A DNA stretch of 64,000 bases, taken from positions 7,519,501-7,583,500 of the forward strand of contig OU612074.1 of the NCBI GenBank assembly GCA_914767715.1. The letters are read 5' to 3'. Origin of the DNA: Membranipora membranacea. Taxonomy: Eukaryota > Bryozoa > Gymnolaemata > Cheilostomatida > Membraniporidae. The position numbers and the translations under genes were made by a program. The notes under the pieces are model-generated. The model was not told where the DNA came from. It saw nothing but the letters and a program-made list of their open reading frames with translations, and did no database searches. Shown here piece after piece: positions 10,795-21,399 of the stretch (its first letter is position 1; the number at the start of each line of letters is the position of its first letter).

Positions 10795-12520
10795 TATAAT
10801 AATAATAATAATAATGATTCTGATAAAAATAACTTTTCATGGTAGATATCATGAATAGTAAAGCCTCTATTTGCAGGCATGCTAAAATTTCATAAGTTTT
10901 ATTTAATTGTTATGTGATAAAAGGGAAAGAAATTATTTTCTTTGAGGTTATTTTAGTGATGATGGATGCATATATTGAAATGTTATTGACAATAAAAACT
11001 TCCTATGGAGCATGATGGCATATGCTTATATAATGTATTATATTTGTCCAATCCCCTATGCGAGGATTGAGCTGTTCTCTTGGGTTATTGTTAATGTGGC
11101 AGTCAAAGAGAAAATGCTTTGATGTTTCGTCCTCTTGCCAGCAAAGGCATAGGGGTGTATGGGTTAGCTTTAAAAGGAACATATGTGCTTGGAGTCTACT
11201 ATGGCCTGAGAGAAGAGCACATAGGGATCCGAAGAGTTTTTTATTTTGATCGAGTGGCAGGGGATTTCTAAAAATAAGGTTTGGGTCACAATCTGAGGTA
11301 AATAATACCCCATAGTCATGTGTTTTAAAAAATCTTTCCCATGAGGAAAGCCAAAGTTGTTTTACATGTTTATTTATCAGAGTTTTGGAAAAATCCTTCG
11401 CATTGACATCCCCGTGCTTGAGAGAACGGGTGCCTAGTAACCGGCACACATCGGCAAGAAAAATTTTAAAAAGTATGCTGTTTGTGTGATGCCAAGGTAT
11501 CTGATTTTTGGTGAACATCCTTTTGAAAAGGTTTAAACTTGCTTTGATATGATCGAGTCTAGTTGGTAGTATTTGAGTGGCAACATGTAAAAATTCTTCT
11601 GGTGGTTTATGGGGAGTACCTGTGATTCCTTTTAGAAAATTGTATGTGTTTAATTGATTGTCAGAGTCCCATAGATGAGAGCAATAGAATCCTGAGGGTT
11701 TGATGACAGAGTTGTATATTGTTCTTAGGGTTTTGGGTGTTAAAGAGTTTATAAAAGGCAGCAACATATTCCATTTTTGTCGCATTGAATATTGTGCATG
11801 GGCTTTGTGTGTAGAAAATTTAAGTTTATTGTCAATAGTACTACCTAAGACTTTAGTCTCGGTGCATGGGGAAATGATATTGTCTGAGATTTTAATAGGA
11901 GTTTCATTACCCTCAGGATTGAAAAAAATAAGAGATGTTTTAGAACAGTTTAGTTTCAGTCGCCATTTCAATAACCATTGGTGAATTTTAGTAATTGTGT
12001 CATTTATATTTGTGCAGAGAGTTTGACTGTTGTGGGCATTAAATAGCGTAGTTGCATCGTCTGAATACTGCAGTGGCATTTGATTTGGTTACGGGGATAC
12101 CATGTCACGAATAAAAATACAAAAGAAAATGGGTGAAAAGACTGATCCTTGTGGTAGGCCGATGACATGTGGTTTCCCCTCGCAGCAGTAGTCATTAATT
12201 TGCAACTTTACAGTTCTGTTGCATAGAAAACTTCTGAACACCTTAACAAGTTGAATTGGAATACCAACCTCCACCAATCTATACAGCATTCCTTCAAGCC
12301 AGATGGAATCGAAAGCCTTTTGAAAATCGAGAAACAGGGCAGCCACTTTTTGTTTACTCTTTTTGTTATGTTCAACGAATGATATTAATTTTTTACGAAA
12401 TCCGTGTTGGAACGGGGGAAGTAGGTTATTAGTTTCAATATGATTTTTAATTCTAGTTTCTAATATTCTTTCAAGGAGTTTACCACTTGTACTTGTAATG
12501 ACATCGCCAATTGGCCATCC
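10795..12520 (-). mobile_element. 5'-truncated non-LTR retrotransposon with (TTA)n tail
   Basis: The element is read on the minus strand. Reverse transcriptase coding runs from about 12520 down to 11003, then a short 3' region, ending in a (TTA)n microsatellite at 10795-10815, a common kind of LINE 3' tail. Upstream of about 12520 homology is lost, so the copy is 5' truncated. Its ORF differs from the LINE in the 15-45 kb array, so it is a separate family. Confidence 0.8.
11003..12346 (-). pseudogene. reverse transcriptase of a non-LTR retrotransposon, interrupted by an in-frame stop
   Basis: The minus frame is open from upstream of 12346 (upstream codons include HGFRK). It shows LDFQKAFDSIW (RT palm motif A), GLPQGSVFSP (motif B) and LQYSDDATTLF (motif C, catalytic Asp-Asp). 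One TAA at about 12089-12091 interrupts the frame between motifs B and C; reading resumes in the same frame at 12079, so this is a nonsense mutation rather than a frameshift. The C-terminal part holds a Cys/His cluster (LCLCWQEDETSKHFLFDC) like the terminal zinc knuckle of jockey-type LINEs. The element cannot move by itself. Confidence 0.85.
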
Positions 12521-13884
12521 ATCGTAAACTCAATTGACAACCTGAGTGTCTATCATCCACACCCCTGAAGTTTTGTGGCATTTATGATTGCGGCATTTCT
12601 AGTAATAATAATATTGAGTTTATTTATTTGTAAGCCACGATTGGCCTTTCTAAGCGGTCTTGCACTGCAGCATTACCACCCGGTCACTGGGTCGTGTAAA
12701 GCGCTGGTACCCATTAGAACACCCTATTGAACTGGTATATGCAGCTTAACGCTGGCACCCCCACTGGGTTGAACAGATATGGAGAGACTAAACATGTACT
12801 GTCACTGCCACCTCATGTATCAGCCGAATCTTGAGATCTCTGCTAGCAGAACAAACACAGCCGGGTTAGCAATTGTGTCTGTACAGCTAAAAGATCAACC
12901 CCAACGAAACGCCAAGCTCTTCTGCTCTGACACCTCGGACTCCCTACATGACTCTACTATACATCTAAACTGGTGGGTGCATCTTTTCATGAAGCAGTTG
13001 CTTTATTCAACTCGTACAAGAAGAGCACTGGCGAGAAGTGCACTTGAATTGGTAGCAAAAACTTTTGTCACTAAATGGACCTAGCTATTAGCCTTCACAA
13101 GGCTACCTAGCTATGCCTATATACTGCTTAGATTACACATTATTTTTTGCATTTATTGTGCCCGTAAGCAATAATAACTTTTGTTTTTGCTCAAACAATG
13201 TGATCATTCTTGTAGTCATCGTCACATTTGCAGTCCTGACAAGATGTAAACATACACAAATAAGTGATGATGATTCTTATCCGTTAGTATATAACAAGAG
13301 TCTCTCATAATTCTATGAAATCAAAATTGTACTAAGGAGAGAGACTAGGATACAAAACTCGTAGTTGTAACCACAGATATATCTGTTTTTGGTTGAGTCC
13401 AGAGAATATGGTGCGCTACTTTCAATGTTTGCTAATATGAGATGAAGCAACAGTGAAATACGAGTTAATGTTTGTTCCCTCTGGCAGCGGAGGGATACTG
13501 CGTATGTCCCCAAAGAGCCTTGACCTTAGCAAATGGCAGTACGGGCGAGCAGGAATGTGATTAGGGCAGATAAAATAAACACGTGGTGGATTAGTACTTT
13601 ATAGAGCTACACGGAGACAATTGGTGCAGTTTTTAAATTCCGTCTATTTTGAAAGATATATTTTATGATGCTCATCAATTTTTAACAAACTACTATTGAA
13701 CAATTTAGCTTGACAAAACATTTTATTTCTTAACAACATGCAGCAGAGAAAGAATACAATAAATCATATATTGGTATTTATTAAGACATTTTATCTCCTG
13801 AGTTCAACAAAAAAAGTGTTTTACTCATGTGTCTTTTCTATGAACAATACAAGGATTGAGTTTCACACGATGTCATGCCGTGTT
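12521..13884. other. no gene recognised
   Basis: The stretch contains repeat-like sequence (a moderately GC-rich block at 12630-12780) and a hairpin arm near 13470-13500. The open frame at 12779-13084 (101 aa) has no recognisable domain or splice context, and I do not support it as a gene. Confidence 0.4.
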
Positions 13885-14797
13885 TCAGCCGAAAAGGCCT
13901 CCAACAATACTTCCGACTCCTTTGGCGACCCCGCCAGCCACATTACCAGCACCCTTTATCACACCTCCAGTCACGTCTCCAGCTCCCTTTATCACTCCTC
14001 CTATGAGCCTAAGTAAATATAAACACAACTTGTTAAATACGCAATAAAGGCCCTTGATCAATCAAAGTTTGGCAATAATAAGTGATGCTGTCTGTGGCAG
14101 GTTTGATTACCGAACTGGAATTCTTTTGCATCAGGACAAATTCATGAGATTCATTGAGCAAGCGCCAAATAATAAACTTGAATTACTATGCGCTGCAAAT
14201 TTCAAGTGCCTTTTTATAGAAATTATCAACTCATATCATGTTGGATAATTTATTTTATGGATTTGAAAGCCCTCTTGCCCGAATTTGACATTATTTTGTT
14301 GCCACTCACCAATAACCACGTCCATGTCTGTGTCCGTGTCCACTGAAACCACCATGAGTTCCGATACTTCCTCCGGCGCTAGCACCAATACCACCTACAA
14401 TTCCTGCTCCAGCTCCACCTCCAATTCCTGCTCCAGCGCCTGCTCCGCCTCCTATTCCAGCTCCTAACTGTCCACCAATGTTAGCATGTCCTCCGGAATT
14501 TCCACCAAAATAGCCTCCAGTGCCGCCATGTCCGTGTCTAAGTCCATGCCAATGTCCATGTCCACTGAAACCAGCATGAGCTCCGATACCTCCTCCAACG
14601 CTAGCACCATTACCACCTCCTATTCCAGCTCCTTACTGTCCAACAATGTAAGCATGTCCTCCCAGACTTCCACCAAAATGGCCTCCAGCTCCACCATGCC
14701 CTCGATGTTTTCGACCCCACCAAGCTCTTTTTTGGATAGTTGCACTGCTTGCCAAGCTTATCAAGACTACAACGACTAACACTACGAGAACTCTCAA
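13885..14797 (-). pseudogene. Gly/His-rich secreted protein, broken copy (start lost, stop gained)
   Basis: Exon 1 is 14797-14310 and exon 2 is 14008-13885 (stop TGA), joined by a phase-2 GT-AG intron. The product would have a signal peptide (RVLVVLVVVVLISLASS), a Lys-Arg site (QKR), a Gly/His-rich body with two copies of a block around GGYFGG...GGHANIGGQ, and a C-terminal module of hydrophobic 11-residue repeats (GAGDVTGGVIK, GAGNVAGGVAK, GVGSIVGGLFG). The intact gene at 48.7 kb has the same C-terminal module after a phase-2 intron. Two lesions are seen: the codon at 14797-14795 is TTG where the array paralogues have ATG, and codon 14635-14633 is TAA where the internal duplicate has TTA (GGACAG T(A/T)A). 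Use of a non-ATG start is possible but the stop remains. The splice sites, frame and promoter are intact, so inactivation looks recent. Confidence 0.8.
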
Positions 14798-15250
14798 GAT
14801 GCAGCTGATTTCAGAACACAATGATCATATCTGAGCTGACACTCCATATATATACCCAGGCAACTTGAGCTGTTACTGGAAAGTTTGTAACTACCATCAG
14901 CCCCTAAAATACCTGAAACCAACAGATCTCGTAAACAAGTCAATTTTATCATACAAAAGTCGTTTGGAAATATGTTAGAGATTGCATTGTAATGAGTGGG
15001 CTAGATGATAATAGTTTATTATACAGAAAACAGAAACAGCAACAACAACATAATATTGATAGGCTAATGGATATTCAATATGAGCTCAGATATGAGTTGA
15101 TTACTTGTATTTCTTGACATCTTACATACCACAGAACAGTTCTTACCCTCTCTCATCGTTATGTAGGCACAAAACTATTTCACTATAGTATCCTGTTTGT
15201 GGGGGCTTATGAAAGAGTTTTCCACTCTGAGGGCACAATCTACCTATAAA
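14748..15250. repeat. segment shared with the array units (promoter, leader and signal peptide)
   Basis: From 14748 to about 15045 the DNA is nearly identical to 18463-18775, 27755-28018 and 37208-37520. It continues as a match to 19577-19790. The match begins exactly at the codons for the end of the signal peptide (CTTGCCAAGCTTATC on the plus strand). The coding sequences on the other side of that point are unrelated. Confidence 0.8.
14840..14860 (-). promoter_or_regulatory. TATA box of the broken Gly/His-rich gene
   Basis: On the minus strand GGGTATATATATGGAGTGTC lies about 50 bp upstream of the expected start codon. The same TATA, GGAGTGTC and ATGATCAT leader pattern is found at the three peptide genes and at 48.65 kb. 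Confidence 0.65.
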
Positions 15251-15507
15251 TCTACCTATAGCAAATTCCTGAGTCTTCCTTCTTTACCACCCCAAAGACG
15301 TTCATTAGATGCCCTGTGGGTAGCTAACATACCACAGACACTTCATATCCTCTCTTTTACTTTATGTAAGCGAAGAAATGTATACTGCGTCCTGCCGCGA
15401 TAGGAGTTAGACATTATGAGGGCTTCCCCCACATAAAAATATTGCTGCAGTCAACACAACAATGTCATTAATTTTATATTGTTACTTCTTGATGTTACGC
15501 TTTGAAG

Positions 15508-15690
15508 GTTCATATACCTATTAGAACTAACAAACTATCACCATTGGATGGAGCCGCACAAGAAAAGCAAATAGTTGTGTGTGTTAAGTCTGAGCCCACC
15601 AGACTCTTGCAGTTAGTGACAGAAAATTCTAACATGATGGCTCATTTTCCGAAATCCCCTGAGTTGCCTGAGACTGCGTTGGATATTTAA
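15508..15690 (+). pseudogene. exon-like coding fragment at the start of unit 1
   Basis: The frame reads VHIPIRTNKLSPLDG... and ends PELPETALDI, then a TAA in place of the splice donor kept in unit 3 (32351). It looks like a captured or relict exon. I do not recognise the protein. Confidence 0.45.
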
Positions 15691-15774
15691 AATGTATCTT
15701 CTATTTCTAGGTAACTTCTCAATTTATTCAATATCTAATGTAGAAGCACCAAATTCATACATGGAAGACCTTTT

Positions 15775-16020
15775 GTGCCTAGGGTGGACTTCCACTGTCA
15801 TCATACTATTGCAAGTTTAATCGATTACTCAAAGGTAGTTGCTACGCGGTACCGCAATATACCAGATCCTTTTGTTCACCCCTCGATAAATATCTTACGC
15901 CAATACGGATACTGTTTTATGATTAATTATTTGATAAATAATAAGGATACTGGTTGGGCTAGCCAATTCCAGAGTTTTCCATCACTGCCACCCCCAAGAC
16001 GTTTCTAATAACCCAAGCAT
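15775..16020. repeat. internal direct repeat inside the left arm
   Basis: The sequence from about 15680 to 15920 is a diverged direct copy of about 16080 to 16310: shared TTGGATATT, TTCTATTTCTAGGTAAC, then TCACTGCCAT-type blocks in the same order. A 77-aa open frame at 15775-16008 (also at 32433-32666) lies in it but has no family resemblance. Confidence 0.5.
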
Positions 16021-17310
16021 CTGTGGATGATTACTAAGCGGATAGTTTAGGGAGTCATGATATATTATCTGTCAAAGGCTACGACTGCCTTGGATATTAA
16101 CAAGGTATTTTCTATTTCTAGGTAACTGCTTAATTTTTATTCAATAATTAATGTAAGGGCATAAATGTCATCTTGGAAGACATTTTGTACTTGATGTTGA
16201 TTTTCACTGCCATACTGGAATAGGTTTCACCCATTACTCACAGTTCATTGCCACGCAGTACTGTAATATGCAAGACTTTTTGTGCACCCCTAGAGAACCA
16301 ATTCACGCCATAATTATATGGACACTGTTTGAGCTAGCAAATTCCTTAGTCTTCCATCTTTACCACCCCCAAGACGTTCATGAGGTGTCCTGTAGCTAAC
16401 ATACCACACCCACTTCATATCCTCTCTTAAACTCTATATAGGCGAAGAAATATTTACTGCGTCCTGCCGCGATAGGAGTTAGACACCATGACCGTTTGGT
16501 TTCCATAACTTTTCAGCAACATGATGACGTGTTGGTTTTACCTATGTACACACTAAGAATAAGGTATTTTACTAAGAGTAGGTATTGAACTAGCTGGTTG
16601 CTGGTAATGTTTAAGCCAGCAGATTTTTGAGTCTTCAGTATTTCTACCGCCCCCAGGCAGGATGTTCATTTCGATTTCTGTAGGCAGACAACATACCACA
16701 GAGCAGAGCAGAGCAGAGCACTTCATATCCGCTCTCTGCTTCATGTAAGCAAAACAAGTATTTAGTACATCCTGACTTGGTAGGAGTCAGTCACTATGAG
16801 GGCTTCTCCCACATAAACCTACTCATACACACTCATAACTAATCTATAGACTGAGTCCCAAATTAAGACCTTTACTGGGTTTTACTGATACTTTTGGTAG
16901 ACTGTCGAAAAAATCGATTGGAGGTGCCCTGCTATATGAGAAGACACCTTTGAAAACTCCAATTATTTTAACTTGCATATTGTAAGGGTATCCAAAAAGT
17001 TCACAAATGGAACGCTGATCCTGCTGGAGATTGGCAAAATGCTCTGTAAAGATTATATCAACCATTCCTCTAACTTCTTGTATCAATTAAATCAACGACT
17101 AATATCTTTTCATGATATTATACACGAGACAACAGCAAGACTTAGGATGTTATCATGCCTTAGCCTTCCATCTCCGATGCTATTTCCGTCCAATGCTGGG
17201 TTAAAAAGAATATAATACATGTTGATTTCAATTATCCAATATGATATGCAGTGTTCTAAGTGGACTTCTTTAACTGTGGGTTCGCTACTCTCTGGGCTGA
17301 AAGCGGCCAA
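16020..17310. repeat. left arm of the large inverted repeat in unit 1
   Basis: The arm is a diverged reverse complement of about 21400-23090. Landmarks occur in mirrored order: TTCTATTTCTAGGTAACTGC at the outer end, CCACCCCCAAGACGTTCAT, CTGCCGCGATAGGAGTTAGA, the stretch ending ATAACTAATCTATAGACTGA, and CTAAGTGGACTTCTTTAACT at the inner end. Unit 3 has the same arm at 32680-33925. Confidence 0.75.
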
Positions 17311-17317
17311 AATATGC

Positions 17318-17444
<127 letters not shown>

Positions 17445-17891
17445 TGTTTTTTTTACATCGATATCATGGCGAGGATGATGAAGAAATGTAGGTATGTGAC
17501 AGCTCTTGGTGTAACTCAGTTGTACATAAAATTGTTGTTGTAAAAATTCATAAAGTAATTAAAAAAACTGCACTGGCGTTTAGTTGTACGGCTGCGTCTG
17601 GGTCTGAATTTATAGGCATTACGTGAGGACACTCTTTGATTGGTATTGAAAATTATACGATTGCACAGAGGATGAGACTCATTCCTCAAAATTTTTCATG
17701 AAATGAATAGCACAGATTTTAAACATAGAATCATTGAGGTTAGTAAGTTCCAAGGCTAAACAGCGTTCCTCATAGTCAAATTCCGGGAGGATAACTCTCA
17801 ATGCTGCCTTTTGTACACTTTCAAGCCGTGATTTGTTGTGCTCAGACAAAAAAGTATAAATTGCTGGAATGGCATAGCACATGATGCAATA
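17445..17891 (-). mobile_element. LINE 3' remnant in unit 1
   Basis: The minus frame 17918-17679 ends with IMCYAIPAIYTFLSEHNKSR and continues to FKICAIHFMKNFEE-stop, identical in type to the C-terminus of the unit 3 reverse transcriptase. The rest of the element has been deleted: the sequence jumps at about 17889 to the region upstream of the peptide gene. Confidence 0.85.
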
Positions 17892-18329
17892 TGCGCTTAT
17901 TTCAACTGAAGTTTGCACCGCTCTGATTTCACCGACAAATTAGTTGTTTTTCACCCCATTATTTTTCTCTGTGCGCTCTCCTGGGGTGAGTTTCTCTTAA
18001 TGCAAGAAAAGTCAAGTGTCATCATAACAAGTATTTGAACCCCTGCACAAATACAGGAAGTTTGAATCAGTTACTATCCATCTAACTTGAAGGATATCTG
18101 AGTTGAAGGTCCCCGACATGTTTGTAACAAGTTATGTGATTTTTATTTCAGGGTCAAAACTAGGATATCCGAAGATACCGTATTAAACAAAGAACAACGG
18201 AGGATAATTCAATGTATTTATTTACAACAGTAATTTATTTTGTAAAATAACATGATCGTACGATGTTATTAAAATTAGCATCGTCCAACTAGATTGAGGC
18301 GACTTGTGCAGCTAGTCCAGCTGAAATCC

Positions 18330-18512
18330 TTAGCGAGGATGTGAAAAAACAATCCTCCTGAGCATACGACCTCGTTCATCATTTGCAAAGAGAGCTTTCT
18401 GTTCTGCTGCTTCCCGCTCTCTATCTTCATCTCTAGATATTGTACCATCAAACAACCAACCTCTTGCCAAGCTTATCAAGACTACAACGACTAGCGCTCC
18501 GAGAACTCTCAT
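18330..18512 (-). CDS. small secreted peptide precursor, unit 1 copy (60 aa)
   Basis: The ATG at 18512 aligns with the start of the other signal peptides in the family, so I prefer it to upstream non-ATG starts. Residues 1-18 are a clear signal peptide (MRVLGALVVVVLISLARG). Then comes WLFDGTIS, an acidic/basic helix-prone stretch (RDEDREREAAEQKA), and a basic end MLRR followed by IVFSHPR-stop. The dibasic RR suggests processing in the secretory pathway. Unlike units 2 and 3 the last residue is Arg rather than Gly, which would remove the amidation signal. A TATA box lies about 50 bp upstream, and an AATAAA (minus strand of 18234-18239) lies about 90 bp downstream of the stop. I know no named family. 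Confidence 0.6.
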   Translation of the reverse strand: MRVLGALVVVVLISLARGWLFDGTISRDEDREREAAEQKALFANDERGRMLRRIVFSHPR

Positions 18513-18554
18513 GATGCAGATGATGTCTGAACACAATGATCATATCTGAGCTGA

Positions 18555-18575
18555 CACTCCCTATATATACCCAGG
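18555..18575 (-). promoter_or_regulatory. TATA box of the unit 1 peptide gene
   Basis: On the minus strand GGGTATATATAGGGAGTGTC occurs, identical in units 2 and 3 and near-identical at 14.85 kb and 48.65 kb. Confidence 0.7.
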
Positions 18576-19629
18576 CAACTTGAGCTGTTACTGGAAAGTT
18601 TGTAACTACCATCAGCCCCTAAAATACCTGAAACCTACAGACCTCGTAAACAAGTCAGTTTTGTCATACCATAAGTCGTTTGGAAATATGTTAGAGATTG
18701 CATTGTCATGAGTGGGCTAGATGGTAAAAAATTATTATACAGAAAACAGAAACAGCAACAACAACATAATATCTTTAGGTTCGGTTGATTTGATTTGAAT
18801 GTTTCTCCTAATGAGGCGAAGCCCTAACAAGAGTCATAGGCATTACCGAACACCTGCATCATCACAAGTGTCTTTTGAGAGAGGCCTGTCTCAATAATAT
18901 GTATTTTGGCGCTGTGTAAAATACTCCCATCTGATGATAGCCAGCGATGTCACTGTCTTGAAGTGGGTACTAATTGCTGATTATGTGTTGGAGAGACCTG
19001 CTCCAACAGGTTATAAACTGATTGAAACAGCAACCACTGCTAAATCGGTATCAAAATGGTAGGGCCATTAATCCATCATACCTATTCACGCAATTCATAT
19101 TTTGACTTCGCTAATGGATGTGCACTGCGCAAGAACGTATGAATTGAACAGCCTGCTGGTTTTTTTCTTGACCCAAAGGCTTAGTCTTGGGCAGTGCTCA
19201 GTCCTCAAACTTGAACCTATATACTGTAAAACGAGATCCTAGCGACTTGAAAGCGGGACTCTAGCTGCTGTGAAAAGAGACCCTAGCCATAGCATAAGAT
19301 TCTATATACTCAGTAAACCTGTACACCACCTAGTTGTCGGAAAGCCTGTGCACTCTTGTGAAGTTGATCTGTCATCACTAACAGATGTCAGCTTTCTTTT
19401 AGCCCTTTTTCTCTACTGCATGGACCCTTCAGCGCTTGAAGCCACTCTGTAGTACACAGAATGAAATAAATAAGCAGTCGTTCAACAGGATGGATGGGCA
19501 AGTATCCACTAAAGTAGATGGGCATCCCTTTCATCATTTGGTAGCGGTCTCAAAAGGGATTTATCTAGATGAAATATTGATAGGCTATCGGATATTCAAT
19601 ACGAGCTAAGATATCTGAGTTCAGATATG

Positions 19630-20130
19630 AGTTGATTACTTGTATTTCTTGACATCTTACATACTACACACCAGTTCATACCCTCTCACATTGTTATGTA
19701 GGCACAAACTATTTCACCATAATATCTTGTTTGTGGAGGCTTATGAAAGAGTTTTCCACTACGAGGGCACAAACTACCTAAACATTCTGTGAATTATATA
19801 GTTAGATCCGATCGCCAAATCTTCAAATTTCTATTGATACATGTGATGCACAGCAATCTGAAGTTCTATTGAACATCATATTGTACTCATATAGGTATAG
19901 AGCTTTAAATTGCTGTGCATCACATGTATCAATAGAAATTTGAAGATTTGGTGCGCAGATCAAGCTATATAATTCATAGAATGTATAGGTAGTTTGTGCC
20001 CTCATAGTAGAAAACTCTTTCATAAGCCTCCACGACCAGGATGTGGTAAAATAGTTTGGTGCCTACATAAAGATGAGCGAGGGTATGAACTGTTCTGTGG
20101 TATGTAGGATGTCCAAAAATGTAAGTAAAC
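19630..20130. repeat. ~500-bp imperfect palindrome (foldback element), unit 1
   Basis: The left arm (CTTGACATCTTACATACTAC ... CTATTGATACATGTGATGCA) and the right arm (TGCATCACATGTATCAATAG ... GTATGTAGGATGTCC) are inverted copies of about 220 bp around a loop of about 45 bp near 19865-19910. Unit 3 has it at 38395-38875; unit 2 lacks it. No transposase is present. Confidence 0.8.
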
Positions 20131-20195
20131 AACTTTGGACTGGCGGAAAAGTGAACTCAAGAATTCCGTTCCTCGCACAGTATCTGTTTACTATA

Positions 20196-20425
20196 CAGGC
20201 CTGTAGTTCATAGGGGAGGAAGGAAGGCTCTGCCTAAAAATGCAATAATTAAATATTACCTCTCAGAATCAGCTCATTTGGGATTTCCATTTGCTATTTA
20301 TATCATCAAAACGATGGCTTGGGACTGGGGACTCAGGAGGAGCTTACAATACCCAGCCTGGTGTTACTTCACATCCTCAAGGACTTGCGTCTCCCTCCCA
20401 TTTTTCCTAAACTTCGGTTTTGCTA
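20196..20425. mobile_element. CAGGCCCGTAGTT-family element, unit 1 copy
   Basis: It starts CAGGCCTGTAGTTCATAGGG and ends CCATTTTTCCTAAACTTCGG. It is the same family as 4471-4708. Confidence 0.55.
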
Positions 20426-21399
20426 TATGAGTGTAATTTAGTCATATGGATGGTAAGGAGAGGAGGTATGCATATCATTCTCTCAAAGTTTTACAAGAGT
20501 AGCAACATCAAAATAAAGGGCGTATTAATTTTGTATGATGGGAACCTATGCAATCTAACCAACGTCATATTGATGTGCAAGGTAAAAAATCTTTGAACGT
20601 AGGATGCTGATTTCGGAAGTTTTTACATTTGAAAAATTTCCATATTGAGCCTAGCTATTATAACATGACCATGATAAATGTAGTAAAAAATTGTTGGGAC
20701 GAGCAATGAATTGCATATCACCAGTGTTGGAAGTGAATGTGAACTGGTGCGAACTGAGTACCCTCAGAGAAATGTAGAGGGGGAACTATAAAACACAGTT
20801 TTGTGCACAAACTGTGTGACAATATCTTATTTTGACCAGATATCAATCATTTATTATTACCATCAGCAATCATACTATTACAGTTCTATCTTTCTGCATA
20901 AATGTTATGGTCAACATGGATAGGTTTGCGTAATTTGATATAGACGTTGCAAATATATTTTCCTGCGGCTGCATTGCGCCGAGTTTTGCCGCTTTCGACC
21001 CAGAGAGTAGAGTACTCACAATTGAAGAGGACCACTGTAAATCACTATTATTGAAATTAACAGGTATAATAATATTTTGCACAGTAAAACTAGAAGGAAC
21101 AGTATCAGACTGTAAGGCTAGGAGTCAGGACTAGGACTAGGACTAAAGCTGGATTCCATCCTACAACTTGTTGTTATCAGATGCATGATATTATGAGATA
21201 TGTGTTGTTGATATAGTTGATATAATCTAATTCTTACAAAGTATGATGGCCAGTAACTGCAAGACCAGATTCTATTTTTGAATTTTTTGGATACCCCTGC
21301 AATGTACAAGTTGAAACGGTTGAACTTTCAAAAGAGTTACTCATGTAGCAGACTACACCAAAAGTATCAGTGAAAGATTTTCCTGCGGGCTGCATTGCG

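Noticed and set aside
12089-12195. Frameshift in the 11-12 kb reverse transcriptase
   Set aside because: The two open pieces are in the same frame (starts differ by 267 bp); the break is a TAA codon.
14285-14779. Ser/Thr-rich plus-strand frames (SSDTSSGAST...)
   Set aside because: They are the antisense of the Gly/His-rich pseudogene.
18330-18536. Longer peptide precursor starting at 18536 (MCSDIICIMRVL...)
   Set aside because: That start is a non-ATG codon in the leader; the ATG at 18512 gives a proper signal peptide in all copies.
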